Of a stretch of 42,447 bases of DNA, positions 26,194 through 34,154 are shown one piece after another (positions within the stretch are counted from its first letter, which is position 1; each line of letters starts with the position of its first letter). Under the pieces are notes generated by a model. The model made no database searches and was not told the origin of the DNA. It saw only the letters and a list, made by a program, of their open reading frames with translations. Source of the DNA: Bradyrhizobium sp. 164 (GTDB taxonomy: Bacteria > Pseudomonadota > Alphaproteobacteria > Rhizobiales > Xanthobacteraceae); contig NZ_JADPKA010000107.1 of the NCBI RefSeq assembly GCF_023073715.1, forward strand, positions 1 to 42,447, in the 5' to 3' direction. The position numbers were made by a program, and so were the translations under genes.

Positions 26194-26293
26194 CATCCTG
26201 AGAAGCTTGCGCGGCAAGCGTCTCGAAGGATGAAGGCCTCCGGGCCTTTCATGCTTCGAGAGGCGCTCCTATGGCGCGCTCCTCGGGATGAGG
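26194..26293. repeat. Long palindromic repeat, family B copy 2
   Basis: CATCCTGAGAAGCTTGCGCG...TCTCGAAGGATGAAGGCC (26194-26238) faces GGGCCTTTCATGCTTCGAGAGGC...CTCGGGATGAGG. The shared TCTCGAAGGATGAAGGCC segment and overall plan match 17556-17662. It lies between the BrnA-like gene and a terminator. Confidence 0.75.
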
Positions 26294-26305
26294 AACTCGC
26301 AACGA

Positions 26306-26331
26306 AAAAGCCCGGCCTGAGCCGGGCTTTT
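26306..26331. terminator. Bidirectional Rho-independent terminator
   Basis: AAAAGCCCGGC (26306-26316), loop CTGA, GCCGGGCTTTT (26321-26331): an 11-bp perfect hairpin with A-tract on one side and T-tract on the other. It can serve cysK/BrnA (plus) and the caspase-like gene (minus). Confidence 0.9.
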
Positions 26332-26351
26332 GCTTTGATTGGCTTCGCGCC

Positions 26352-27782
26352 TCAGCGGCGGAACATGCCGCCCATCATGCCGCCGACGACGCCACCCACG
26401 AAGGCCGCGCCGGCAGCGTCGCCTGGATTGCTGCGCTGGGGAGCGGGTGCCGGCGCACTGCTGGGTGCCGGAGCGCTGGCACGCCGAGCCGCCTTCTGGC
26501 TGTTATCACTGGCGGTCGGCGGTGCAGCCACGATCTCCGAGAGCAGGGCCTTGTGCTGGTGCTTATTGAGGTAGCCGGAGGAAGGATAGCCGCGCGCGGC
26601 CTGCCAGCGCTTGAGCACGGCGCGGGTCTCATCGCTGAATACGCCGGTCTGCTTGGTGTCGAAGCCGAGGCCGGTGAGGCGACGCTGCACGTCGCGGCGC
26701 TGGTTCTTGTCGAGGCCGATCTGGTCCTCGGTGAGCTGAGTGGCCTCGTCGGTAAAAGTCGCGGGATCGACGCCAGCAGTGAGCGTGCGGGTCGCGGTCG
26801 AGGGGCCGCTCTTGATCGCAGCAAGGCGTGCCAGCGCCAGCGCCTTGAACTGACCGTTCGGATAGGCGGCAAGATAAGCGTTGAGCTCTTCCGGCTTGTT
26901 GGACTCCTTTACCGAGCGCCAATATTCGAGCTCGACGCCGTCCGAGCCGCCGCCGGTCGCTATTGGCACGCTGCCAGCCGCGGTCGGAGCCGCGTTGGCG
27001 ACCTGGGTCGTGGGGGCCTGGTTGAGATAGACGGAGCCGGTCAGGTTGGTGTGGCCCCAGGGCAGCTGGCCTTTGCGGGTCTCTTCATTGACCTGGGCGC
27101 GCACCGACGTCATCGCCTGCTGGATCTCGACCCCGGGCTTGGTGATGTTGTCGATCAGCGCGCGGGTGAACGGGCTGTTGTTGCCCTCCTGGCCGTCGAG
27201 GGCGGTCTGGCCAGGACCGGTGGCGAACGCGATCAGCGTGCCTTCGCCGGACTTCATCTCGGCGAGACCGCTCTGGACGTTGACGCTGCGGGTCGCCGAG
27301 TTCGACTTGATCTTGGCGGCGAACGGATTGTCGCGGCAGGCATCGAGGAAGACGAGCTTGACCTTGGCATCGCCCATGGTCTGCTCGAGCGTGAGGTCGA
27401 TGTTGATGGCCGCCCCCAGCTTGACGTCCATCTCCGACTTGATGTCGGCGTCGACAGGCAGGAGATAATTGGTGCCGCTGACCGCGATGCCGTGGCCGGC
27501 ATAATAGAACAGCGCGATGTCGGAGCCTTGCGCCTTGCGGCCGAAGTCGAGCAGCTTCTCCGTCATCTGGTCGCGGCTGAGATTGGATCCTTCGATCACC
27601 TCGAAGCCGACATTGCGCAGCGTCGCCGCCATCGCTTTGGCGTCGATCGGCGGGTTCGGTAATTGCGCGACGTTCTTGTAGTTGCCGTTGCCGACGACGA
27701 AGGCGACGCGGCGGTCGGCCTTCGCGGCACTGATCGACAGGGCCATGCACATCAGCGAAGCGAGGAGGGTGAAATAGCGCAT
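26352..27782 (-). CDS. Caspase-family (peptidase C14) protein with peptidoglycan-binding domain
   Basis: 476 residues from ATG 27782, seven bases after GGGGA; the frame opens 44 codons earlier without support. Signal peptide about 1-22 (ending AKA), so it is exported. Caspase p20 fold from residue 23: VAFVVGNGNYKN, catalytic His in FYYAGHGIAV, catalytic Cys in KLVFLDACRDNPF, followed by a p10-like GTLIAFATGPGQ segment. Middle: SEL1/TPR-like stretch (LEYWRSVKESNKPEELNAYL). About 350-420: peptidoglycan-binding type 1 repeat (DVQRRLTGLGF...GVFSDETRAVLKRWQ). The tail is Ala/Pro-rich then Gly/Met-rich. Substrate is unknown; a cell-envelope protease role is inferred. Confidence 0.88.
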   Translation of the reverse strand: MRYFTLLASLMCMALSISAAKADRRVAFVVGNGNYKNVAQLPNPPIDAKAMAATLRNVGFEVIEGSNLSRDQMTEKLLDFGRKAQGSDIALFYYAGHGIAVSGTNYLLPVDADIKSEMDVKLGAAINIDLTLEQTMGDAKVKLVFLDACRDNPFAAKIKSNSATRSVNVQSGLAEMKSGEGTLIAFATGPGQTALDGQEGNNSPFTRALIDNITKPGVEIQQAMTSVRAQVNEETRKGQLPWGHTNLTGSVYLNQAPTTQVANAAPTAAGSVPIATGGGSDGVELEYWRSVKESNKPEELNAYLAAYPNGQFKALALARLAAIKSGPSTATRTLTAGVDPATFTDEATQLTEDQIGLDKNQRRDVQRRLTGLGFDTKQTGVFSDETRAVLKRWQAARGYPSSGYLNKHQHKALLSEIVAAPPTASDNSQKAARRASAPAPSSAPAPAPQRSNPGDAAGAAFVGGVVGGMMGGMFRR

Positions 27783-27986
27783 CTGAGATCCCCAACAGAA
27801 TCGAATTGTAGGCAGCAACAAATTGGCAACGAACCTACACGAAGTGCCCGACTCCGCGCCACCAAAACGGCAGTAAGTCGCGTCCAAACCGCTGCTGTGT
27901 GGCCGAATGTGCACGATGGGAATGCTTCCCGAACGTGATCCAAATCACACGGCCACTTCGTTTTGTCGCGCAAGGCAGCGCAAGGT

Positions 27987-28862
27987 TCACTGCGCGCGGG
28001 CGGGAACGGGCGGAGCCGGCTTCAAATTCAGGAGATTGCCGCACAGGATCAGCGCCGCGCCGAGGACCGTCCAGGCGTCGAGCCGCTCGGAATACAGCAG
28101 CCAGCCAGCCGTCGCGGTTAGTGGAACGCGAAGGAAGTCCATGGGGACCACGATCGTCGCGTCCGCATAGCGCATCGCGCTCGCGAGGCAATAGTGTGAA
28201 AACGTGCCGCAGACGGCGATCACGCCGACCCAGGCCCAGACATGGGCCGATGGCCAAGTCCAGACAAACAGCGTCGGAGCGAAGCCTGCGACCGACTGCA
28301 CCACCAGCATCCAGAACAGGATCGACAGCGCGCTGTCCGTGCGCGTCAGGGATTTAACCAGCGCCATTGACACGCCAAATCCGACGGCAGCGCCGAGCGC
28401 GATCAGCTGCCCCGGATTGATCTCGCCGGCGGCGGGACGGACGATGACGATCACACCGACAAGGCCGAGCACGATGGCCGCAATCCTCCAAGGCGTCATG
28501 CGTTCGGACAGGAAGCTCGCCGCCAGGATCGCCGTCCAGATCGGCATGGTGAACTCGATCGCGACCACCTGGCCGGTCGGGATCAGCGTCAGTGCAAAGA
28601 ACCAGCCGAGCTGAGCGACATAGTGCACCAGGTTGCGACCGATATGTTGCGGCAGGCGCGACGTCTTGAGCACCTTGAAACCGCCCGCGCGGTAGATGAT
28701 CGGCGAGAGCAGCACGAAGCCGAGCAGCGACCTCACTTCCATGATTTGAAAAACGTTCAGCTCGCGCGTGGCTTCGCGCCCGGCAACCGCCATCACCAGC
28801 ATCAGCGACAGCCAGCCGGCCATCCACAGTGCGGCCATCGTTTTTGACGGTGTCGTGCTCAT
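27987..28862 (-). CDS. DMT-superfamily (EamA) transporter
   Basis: 291 residues from ATG 28862. Ten hydrophobic segments in two halves of five, the second beginning near INPGQLIALGAAVGFGVSM, make it an EamA/RhaT-type drug/metabolite exporter in the inner membrane. Features: the arginine-flanked FKVLKTSRLP loop, the EFTMPIWTAILAASFLSERMTPWRIAAIVLGLVGV block and the C-terminal LDAWTVLGAALILCGNLLNL. Substrate cannot be told. It is divergent from the RidA-like gene. Confidence 0.88.
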   Translation of the reverse strand: MSTTPSKTMAALWMAGWLSLMLVMAVAGREATRELNVFQIMEVRSLLGFVLLSPIIYRAGGFKVLKTSRLPQHIGRNLVHYVAQLGWFFALTLIPTGQVVAIEFTMPIWTAILAASFLSERMTPWRIAAIVLGLVGVIVIVRPAAGEINPGQLIALGAAVGFGVSMALVKSLTRTDSALSILFWMLVVQSVAGFAPTLFVWTWPSAHVWAWVGVIAVCGTFSHYCLASAMRYADATIVVPMDFLRVPLTATAGWLLYSERLDAWTVLGAALILCGNLLNLKPAPPVPARAQ

Positions 28863-29014
28863 TGAGGGCAGATGCTGGAGAATGGAATCTTGAAAGGACG
28901 GCCGGTATCAGCGACATCGCCGCCGTTTGCAACGGCCAAATCTGCGGATGCAGCGATGCAGGTCGGCGTGCTAAGGCGTCAGCGAACGACGAGAAAATCG
29001 GGAGGTCTTCGCTC

Positions 29015-29413
29015 ATGCGTATCTTGCAGCCAGCCGAGTGGAAAAAACCGCGCGGCTTTTCCCATGGCGTCCTCGTCGACGGGCCGGGGCGTTGGGTGGT
29101 GCTGGCCGGGCAGACCGGCGGCGATGAGAGCGGCAACTACGCGCCCGACATGGCGGCGCAAGTTGCGACAGCTCTGAAGCGGATCATCAAGCTCCTGGGC
29201 GAGGCCGGCGCGGGCCCCGAGCACATCGTCCGCCTGACGTGGTACCTGACCAGCCGCAGCGAGTATGAGGCCGCCGGGGCCGGCATTGGCGCGGGCTGGA
29301 AGGAAACGCTTGGACGCAACTTCCCGCCCTCGACGCTGCTTTACATCGGCGGTCTCGTTGACGAGCGGGCCAAGGTCGAGATCGAGGTCACGGCGTTCGT
29401 GCCGCAGGCATAA
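29015..29413 (+). CDS. RidA/YjgF-family protein
   Basis: 132 residues. ATG 29015 is chosen because GGAGG lies nine bases upstream and the family begins here (MRILQPAEWKKPRGFSHG); the frame extends 62 codons upstream. RidA-type enzymes deaminate reactive enamines and imines. Seen: the SHGV segment, VVLAGQTGGD strand, DMAAQVATALKRIIKLLGEAGAGPEHIVRLTWYLT and LYIGGLVDERAKVEIEVTAFVP. The catalytic Arg of canonical RidA (R-x-C-x-Q near the C-terminus) is not evident; the DERAKVEIEVTA ending is that of RidA subfamilies of other function. Confidence 0.88.
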   Translation: MRILQPAEWKKPRGFSHGVLVDGPGRWVVLAGQTGGDESGNYAPDMAAQVATALKRIIKLLGEAGAGPEHIVRLTWYLTSRSEYEAAGAGIGAGWKETLGRNFPPSTLLYIGGLVDERAKVEIEVTAFVPQA

Positions 29414-29415
29414 AA

Positions 29416-29445
29416 AGTCGACCCGGCGAGGTCGCCGGGTCGACT
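29416..29445 (-). terminator. Strong hairpin terminator between RidA-like and secreted-protein genes
   Basis: AGTCGACCCGGCG (29416-29428), loop AGGT, CGCCGGGTCGACT (29433-29445): a perfect 13-bp stem. On the minus strand it is followed by TTTTTA, ending the 29463-30303 unit; it also lies right after the RidA stop. Confidence 0.85.
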
Positions 29446-29462
29446 GTCTTGAACGTGCTATC

Positions 29463-30008
29463 TCAGCGCGACATCGAGATGTTGGCGCCGCGGAACTGGC
29501 TATCGGCGCGCATCGTGACGGTCTGCTTGTTGCCACTCGTCTTCAGCGCGATATTGGCGTTGAAGCCGGCGGCAGAGGCGACCACATCGAAGTTTCCGCC
29601 GCCGCCGCGGCCCTGGAGCGAGCCGCTGATATTGCGGCTGGCCTCGGACCAGCTGCCGGTGATGGCGCTGCCCTCTGACTTGACGCTGGCCCCGAGATTG
29701 AACTTGTAGGCGTCGCTGGCGCAGGTCAGCGACATTTCCATGGTCGGGCCGATCGGGGTGTACTTGGCCCGGCAGCGGATCCGCTCGGTCGAGCCATCAT
29801 CGAGGATGACGGTACCGCTGCCGCTCCAGGTGCCTGCCATCGGGGCAAACGGGCCGGACTGGGCTTGGCTTTCAGTGCGGGCGATGCTCGCCACAAACAA
29901 AATGGCGGCCGCGATCAGCAGCCGCCGGCCTCTGGCGCGAGCCTCAGTTGGTTTATTGGCGCGATGCTTCCCACCGCCCGCTGCATGGTATGCCTGCAGA
30001 TGCTCCAT
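29463..30008 (-). CDS. Exported protein of unknown function
   Basis: 181 residues from ATG 30008 with GGGGAAG upstream; this start lies inside the upstream gene (56-base overlap in another frame), so translation is probably coupled. A long basic N-terminus leads to a hydrophobic segment (RLLIAAAILFVASIA) and SQAQ, a signal peptide. The mature part (MAGTWSGSGTVILDDGSTERIRC, SLTCASD, ITGSWSEASRNISGSLQGRGG, FNANIALKTSGNKQTVTMRA) has the alternating strand pattern of a lipocalin-like or avidin-like beta-barrel. Two Cys may pair. Function unknown. Confidence 0.7.
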   Translation of the reverse strand: MEHLQAYHAAGGGKHRANKPTEARARGRRLLIAAAILFVASIARTESQAQSGPFAPMAGTWSGSGTVILDDGSTERIRCRAKYTPIGPTMEMSLTCASDAYKFNLGASVKSEGSAITGSWSEASRNISGSLQGRGGGGNFDVVASAAGFNANIALKTSGNKQTVTMRADSQFRGANISMSR

Positions 30009-30303
30009 TCCACTTCCCCGATCCGGCGTTGCCGTTGAGTTGACCGTTGGCATATGCACCATTGATCGAAACTTTCACAAGTCCCTCACGACCGATGGTG
30101 CCGGAAACGTTAGCGCCGGGCGCAGTGATCTTGCCATCGGCAACCGTCAGCATGGAGCTTGCGGTCGGTTCGCAGGAGCCGCTCTTGGTCACGATCGTGA
30201 CCTGCCAATTGCCGTCATAGGGGCTCTGGGCGAAGGCGGGAGCGGCGAGGGTGCCGGCGACAACTGAAGCGGCACACAACACCGCAATGCGACCTAAACG
30301 CAT
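29953..30303 (-). CDS. Small exported beta-rich protein
   Basis: 116 residues. Start ATG 30303, GAGGA eight bases upstream. Signal peptide 1-25 (ending AFAQ). The mature part reads SPYDGNWQVTIVTKSGSCEP...GKITAPGANVSGTIGREGLVKVSI and GSGKWNGASAGIPCSGRW, with two Cys about 65 apart and G-W motifs on strands; this resembles the downstream gene's SGSGTV...ITGSWSEAS style, so the two may share a fold. It is the first gene of a two-gene minus-strand unit ended by the terminator at 29416. Confidence 0.75.
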   Translation of the reverse strand: MRLGRIAVLCAASVVAGTLAAPAFAQSPYDGNWQVTIVTKSGSCEPTASSMLTVADGKITAPGANVSGTIGREGLVKVSINGAYANGQLNGNAGSGKWNGASAGIPCSGRWEASRQ

Positions 30304-30476
30304 GAAATCCGTCCTCGAATTTGTCTGATATGCTGACGTTTATTCGCACCAAATGTGACGGAAATTTGTTGCGATGCCAAATCGAAAATTGTTCCTGTGG
30401 AAACAATGGTTTATTTGAGTCTTGGTGCTCCGATTTCCGCTGCAAAATCAACGCGGACTCGCGTTAAGGGTAAACG

Positions 30477-31064
30477 TCAGGAGAGACTTGGTGCCAAGGT
30501 CGCGAACTGCTCGTCCTGAACTTTGGCCGGCAGCGTCTTGTGGACCTTGGCATAATCGATCACGTCGGCCAGTAGCTTGAGGCCGAGAGGCGCCAGCGCG
30601 CGTTCCCAGAGCTCCCGCGCCGTCTCGCCCTTCTTGACGAAGCACCAGTCCTGGGCGGCGATGGCGCCCGCGTCCATGCGGTCGGCGAGGTGGTAGATCG
30701 TGCCGCCGGCGATCGGATCGCCTTCCTTGATGGTCCATTCCACGGCGGCCTTACCGCGGTGGCGCGGCAATAGCGAAGGGTGATAGCCGATCCCGCCCAG
30801 CTTGGCGGCGGCGAGCGCGTCCCTGCCGATCCGGGCGTGACTGTGCGCCGTGATGATCAGATCGGTATCGGAGGCAATCTCGGAGGCCACCACCAGCTTC
30901 GGATTGGCCTGGACCACCACCTCGATGCCGGCCGCCTTGGCGGTGGCGGCGAGGCGATCCTCGGCATCGGCCACCACAACCCGCGCGATCGAGACGCCGT
31001 GCTCCCGGAGCATGTTCAGGGTGGTCACGCCGAAATGGCGGGAGCCGACGAGGGTAATGCGCAT
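30477..31064 (-). CDS. Formyltransferase-family protein
   Basis: 195 residues from ATG 31064. Formyl-transferase N-terminal fold: MRITLVGSRHFGVTTLNML opens the Rossmann-like sheet, Asn/His catalytic region as SHARIGRDAL...GIGYHPSLLPRHRGKAAVEW with His in the HPSLLP motif, and IKEGDPIAGGTIYHLADRMDAGAIAAQ with the catalytic-type Asp. It is shorter than Fmt (about 310 residues) and lacks the C-terminal tRNA-binding domain, so it is more like the hydroxymethyl/formyl-tetrahydrofolate-using single-domain enzymes. Substrate unknown. It stands alone. Confidence 0.85.
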   Translation of the reverse strand: MRITLVGSRHFGVTTLNMLREHGVSIARVVVADAEDRLAATAKAAGIEVVVQANPKLVVASEIASDTDLIITAHSHARIGRDALAAAKLGGIGYHPSLLPRHRGKAAVEWTIKEGDPIAGGTIYHLADRMDAGAIAAQDWCFVKKGETARELWERALAPLGLKLLADVIDYAKVHKTLPAKVQDEQFATLAPSLS

Positions 31065-31386
31065 GGGTATCCGATCCGTCTCGCAGCTGCGTTATCCCCC
31101 GATAACACGTCCGGACGTCCTGTCACCACCCAGGCCGCGTTTGCGCGGGTTATCAACAATGCACCGGGTGAGGGCGCGATGAACTCAGCGATTGTGCAGC
31201 CACCAGCGTTGCCGTGGTGCCACGGTCGGATGGGAAATGTGGGCAAGCCGACTCTTGTGTTTCGTTGTAGACAGAAGAGATCTTCCATCTGTCGTAAGAG
31301 CATGCACAAATCGGGGCTGGCGACATTTCAACCCGCATCCGTTTTCAAACCGGCTTGGCCGCTGGCGTGATCGCCAGCGGCTTTTT
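31065..31386 (+). other. Intergenic region ending in a plus-strand terminator
   Basis: No frame looks coding. The stretch ends in a strong terminator (31358-31386), although no protein gene on the plus strand precedes it, so an untranslated RNA may be encoded in about 31150-31386. Conflicting possibility: the hairpin ends antisense readthrough or is part of the leader of the gene at 31541. Confidence 0.4.
31358..31386 (+). terminator. Rho-independent terminator of unassigned transcript
   Basis: GCCGCTGGCG (31358-31367), loop TGAT, CGCCAGCGGC (31372-31381), then TTTTT (31382-31386). A perfect 10-bp stem with U-tract on the plus strand. Confidence 0.85.
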
Positions 31387-31540
31387 CATACCGCGCATCG
31401 CGAAATCATCTGATGGTAATACGTTATCAACCAGCTTGGCGTATCGACGAATCCGTCGCGGATTTGTATTGCGTACCGCGACCGAGAATGTTCCGCCGGC
31501 GTAGGTGCGCCGCGCCGGCCTTTTCGCCGGGACCAATCTC

Positions 31541-31777
31541 ATGCCGAGCGCGATTGAGCAGATCGTCGACATCTATGTCCGACTGAAGAACCGACGCGGC
31601 CTCGACGAGCTGATGATGCACAGGCAGCGGCTCGCGGTCGATCTGAAGAGCAGGTCGGGCTATGATTTCAGCCTGCCCATCGGTCAGATCGACGAGGAGA
31701 TCGCAACCATCGAAGCGGGCCTCAGCCGGCTGAAGGCGGGCGATTCCAACACGGCCGGCACCAGCCAGCCGACCTGA
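31541..31777 (+). CDS. Small hypothetical protein, helical
   Basis: 78 residues from ATG 31541 (MPSAIEQIVDIYVRLKNRRG); a GTG 12 codons earlier is also in frame. It is predicted to be mostly helical, with a run of charged heptads (LDELMMHRQRLAVDLK and GQIDEEIATIEAGLSRLK). I do not recognise a domain, though such short proteins appear in many Bradyrhizobium genomes. It converges on the next gene, five bases apart. Confidence 0.6.
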   Translation: MPSAIEQIVDIYVRLKNRRGLDELMMHRQRLAVDLKSRSGYDFSLPIGQIDEEIATIEAGLSRLKAGDSNTAGTSQPT

Positions 31778-31782
31778 CCCGT

Positions 31783-32085
31783 TCAGTCGCGCCGGCCGCC
31801 GTCGATCACCGTGAATAGCGGCCGCGCCGGAGTCGGCTCGACCAGAAGCTCTTCCACCAGTGCGGTCGCCGCATCGACATATTTGCGCGTCGGCTTGTCG
31901 AGCGGACGCTTGGCCTCGTCATCGAGTGCGACTTTTGCGGCCTCGACCAGCTTGCGCATGCGCACCGCATGATCATCGCCCGCCGTCAGCGTCGCGCGTG
32001 CCAGCGAACGCAGCACGAACAGCTCGCCCTCGAGGCGGAGCAGACGGTCGTTGAGCCTGGTGAGGACGGCGTTGAGGTCGGCCAT
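31783..32085 (-). CDS. Small hypothetical protein, helical
   Basis: 100 residues from ATG 32085. An N-terminal helix with coiled-coil spacing (LNAVLTRLNDRLLRLEGELFVLRSLAR), then a second helical part ending in a Pro-rich tail. No signal peptide. Cytoplasmic, function unknown. Codon pattern and amino acid balance (normal Leu/Glu/Lys use) support it as real. Confidence 0.6.
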   Translation of the reverse strand: MADLNAVLTRLNDRLLRLEGELFVLRSLARATLTAGDDHAVRMRKLVEAAKVALDDEAKRPLDKPTRKYVDAATALVEELLVEPTPARPLFTVIDGGRRD

Positions 32086-32248
32086 GGCGGATGTTCGGCG
32101 CGGAGGATCTGTCCTGATCTAACGGCGATCAGTGAACGGAGTCCAAACACCCTTGGCGCAATTCGGTCGATACCCGGCTACGAATTTCGCTGCCGCTGTG
32201 TCCAGGCACGATCGTTCGATCGGTCAGGGAACGCGGCGGCTCAGCCGA

Positions 32249-32473
32249 TCATCCAGCTCCGGCCCAGCGCCGTCCGAACAGCGGCGGTTTCGACTTCACC
32301 GCTTCCCAGCCGAAGAAGTGATGCTTGCCCGACCAGCTATGCACCACGCTGCTACAGATGCTGCATTTGAAGCTGCCGGCATGCGCGTCATCATGTTCCT
32401 CCCTTGTCGCGGCGTAGGTCATGCTGCAACCCCGGCAGGTGAATTCTTCGATCGTCCAGATGCTATTGGCCAT
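32249..32473 (-). CDS. Small zinc-ribbon protein
   Basis: 74 residues from ATG 32473 (MANSIWTIEEFTCRGCSMTY); a longer frame adds nine codons. Cys pairs CRGC and CSIC, with W-S-G-K-H-H-F-F-GW after the second pair, form a zinc ribbon with extra His/Trp. Function unknown. Confidence 0.65.
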   Translation of the reverse strand: MANSIWTIEEFTCRGCSMTYAATREEHDDAHAGSFKCSICSSVVHSWSGKHHFFGWEAVKSKPPLFGRRWAGAG

Positions 32474-32554
32474 TGCACAGAATGTCTTTGAGGACCTCAA
32501 CCCACGGTAGCCACGGGCTTTTGCAGCGGCGTAAACTGGCCCAGGGAAATCCGG

Positions 32555-32779
32555 TTAACGGACGTTAGCCAAGCCAGGCCGCAAGTCCCGATCAATGCGC
32601 ATCTGCACGCGTCTGATGGCGAGCAGCGGCAGCTTGCCTTGCACGCGCCCGGAGCGCACCCTGTCGCCGATCGCATAGGCATAGCGCCAGTAGCCCGGCG
32701 CGGCATTCCGCTTCAGCGAATAGTGGACGCCGCGGTGAATCCCCGCATGTGCATCAGGCTCTCTGGGACCGGCCGTCAT
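32555..32779 (-). CDS. Small hypothetical protein
   Basis: 74 residues from ATG 32779, three bases after GAGG. A beta-rich core GVHYSLKRNAAPGYWRYAYAIGDRV, followed by GRVQGKLPLLAIRRVQMRIDRDL, a pattern I recall from several small Bradyrhizobium proteins (W-x-(Y/W)-x-F/Y-x-IG then LAxRRVQxxIDxxL). Function unknown. Confidence 0.6.
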   Translation of the reverse strand: MTAGPREPDAHAGIHRGVHYSLKRNAAPGYWRYAYAIGDRVRSGRVQGKLPLLAIRRVQMRIDRDLRPGLANVR

Positions 32780-32929
32780 CGTCCTCAAAATGCCGGTAGG
32801 TCCGATGCGTTCCTAGTCAGCGGATGTTGCGGGAACCGGTCGCCTTGACGCCCGGCTTGTTGCTGGCAATAACGGCTAGGCCGCGCAAGCGCCGCAAGTT
32901 GCGTTCATGTCGCAAGGAAGGCATTAGCC

Positions 32930-34009
32930 GTGAAAAGTCTCCGTCAGCTCCTGACGGGTGAGGATATCATCCAGCTCGTGATCCGGCTCGGCCTGCTCGC
33001 CCTGCTGATCATCTGGACCTTCCTGATCATCCGCCCGTTCGTGCCGATCCTGGCCTGGAGCGGCGTGCTCGCGGTCGCGTTCTATCCGGCCTTCAGCTTG
33101 GTCGCCAAGATCCTCGGCGGCAGGCCGAAAACCGCGGCAGCGATCCTGACCCTGATCACGCTCGGCATCGTCATCGGCCCTGCGACCTGGCTCGGCCTCA
33201 GCGCCGTGGACGGTGTGCGGGAGCTGGCGCACCAGCTCGGCACCGGCGATCTGGCGCTCCAATCGGCGCCGGAGCAGCTCAAATCGTGGCCGCTGGTCGG
33301 TCCGTGGCTCTATGACCTCTGGGACCAGGCCTACACCAACATCCGCGCAGTGCTGCGCGAGGTGGCGCCTTATCTCCAGCCGCTGGCGGGACCGCTGTTG
33401 TCGCTCGCGGGTGATGCGGGCCTCGGCACGGTCCAATTCCTACTGTCGGTGTTCGTTGCCGGCTTCCTGTTTCCGCACGGCCCGCAGCTGGTTGCAGCCG
33501 GCCGCAGCTTCCTGTTTCGTATCGTACCCGAACAGAGCGAGCATTTCCTGGAGCTCGCGGGCGCGACCATCCGCGCCGTAGCGCAAGGCGTGATCGGCGT
33601 CGCAGTGGTGCAGGCGCTGCTCGCCGGCTTCGGCTTCAAGCTCGCAGCCGTGCCCAGCGCCGGCCTTCTCGCCTTCATTGTGCTGCTGCTCTCGATCGTG
33701 CAGATCGGCGCCTTCCTCGTGCTGCTGCCGGTGATCATCTGGATCTGGACCGCCAAGGACGTCACCACGGCGCTGCTGCTCACCGTGTTTCTCGTCCTGG
33801 TCGGCTTCATCGATACCATGCTGAAGCCGCTCGTCATGGGGCGCGGCCTGACCACGCCGACCATCGTGATCTTCGTCGGCGTAATCGGCGGCACGCTCGC
33901 CCATGGTATCGTCGGCCTGTTCATCGGTCCGATCATCCTGTCGGTGGCGTGGGAGATGATGATGGCCTGGATCAGGACCGAGGACAGGACGGAGGCGGGC
34001 AAGGGCTGA
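32930..34009 (+). CDS. AI-2E family (TqsA/PerM-like) permease
   Basis: 359 residues, starting with GTG 32930 eight bases after AAGGAAGG. The family (DUF20/UPF0118) has seven to eight membrane segments: pairs at about 15-55 (LVIRLGLLALLIIWTFLIIRPFVPILAWSGVLAVAF), 65-85, 150-180, a long block 205-320, with the signature PLVMGRGLTTPTIVIFVGVIGGTLAHGIVGLFIGPIIL near the C-terminus. Proposed to export autoinducer-2 or act in Na+/H+ exchange; substrate unproven here. Confidence 0.9.
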   Translation: MKSLRQLLTGEDIIQLVIRLGLLALLIIWTFLIIRPFVPILAWSGVLAVAFYPAFSLVAKILGGRPKTAAAILTLITLGIVIGPATWLGLSAVDGVRELAHQLGTGDLALQSAPEQLKSWPLVGPWLYDLWDQAYTNIRAVLREVAPYLQPLAGPLLSLAGDAGLGTVQFLLSVFVAGFLFPHGPQLVAAGRSFLFRIVPEQSEHFLELAGATIRAVAQGVIGVAVVQALLAGFGFKLAAVPSAGLLAFIVLLLSIVQIGAFLVLLPVIIWIWTAKDVTTALLLTVFLVLVGFIDTMLKPLVMGRGLTTPTIVIFVGVIGGTLAHGIVGLFIGPIILSVAWEMMMAWIRTEDRTEAGKG

Positions 34010-34154
34010 CCTTGCGCTCGCCGGTGCGACCGGCCCGCCGTGTCGCACCAGGAGCCAACGGCTCCGCGGCCTCTGATCAAGATGCGTCCCGAACTTGTCT
34101 ATCCGACTAGACAAGTTACGATCTGGACGATTCTGGTCTCGATCTACGGCAGTG

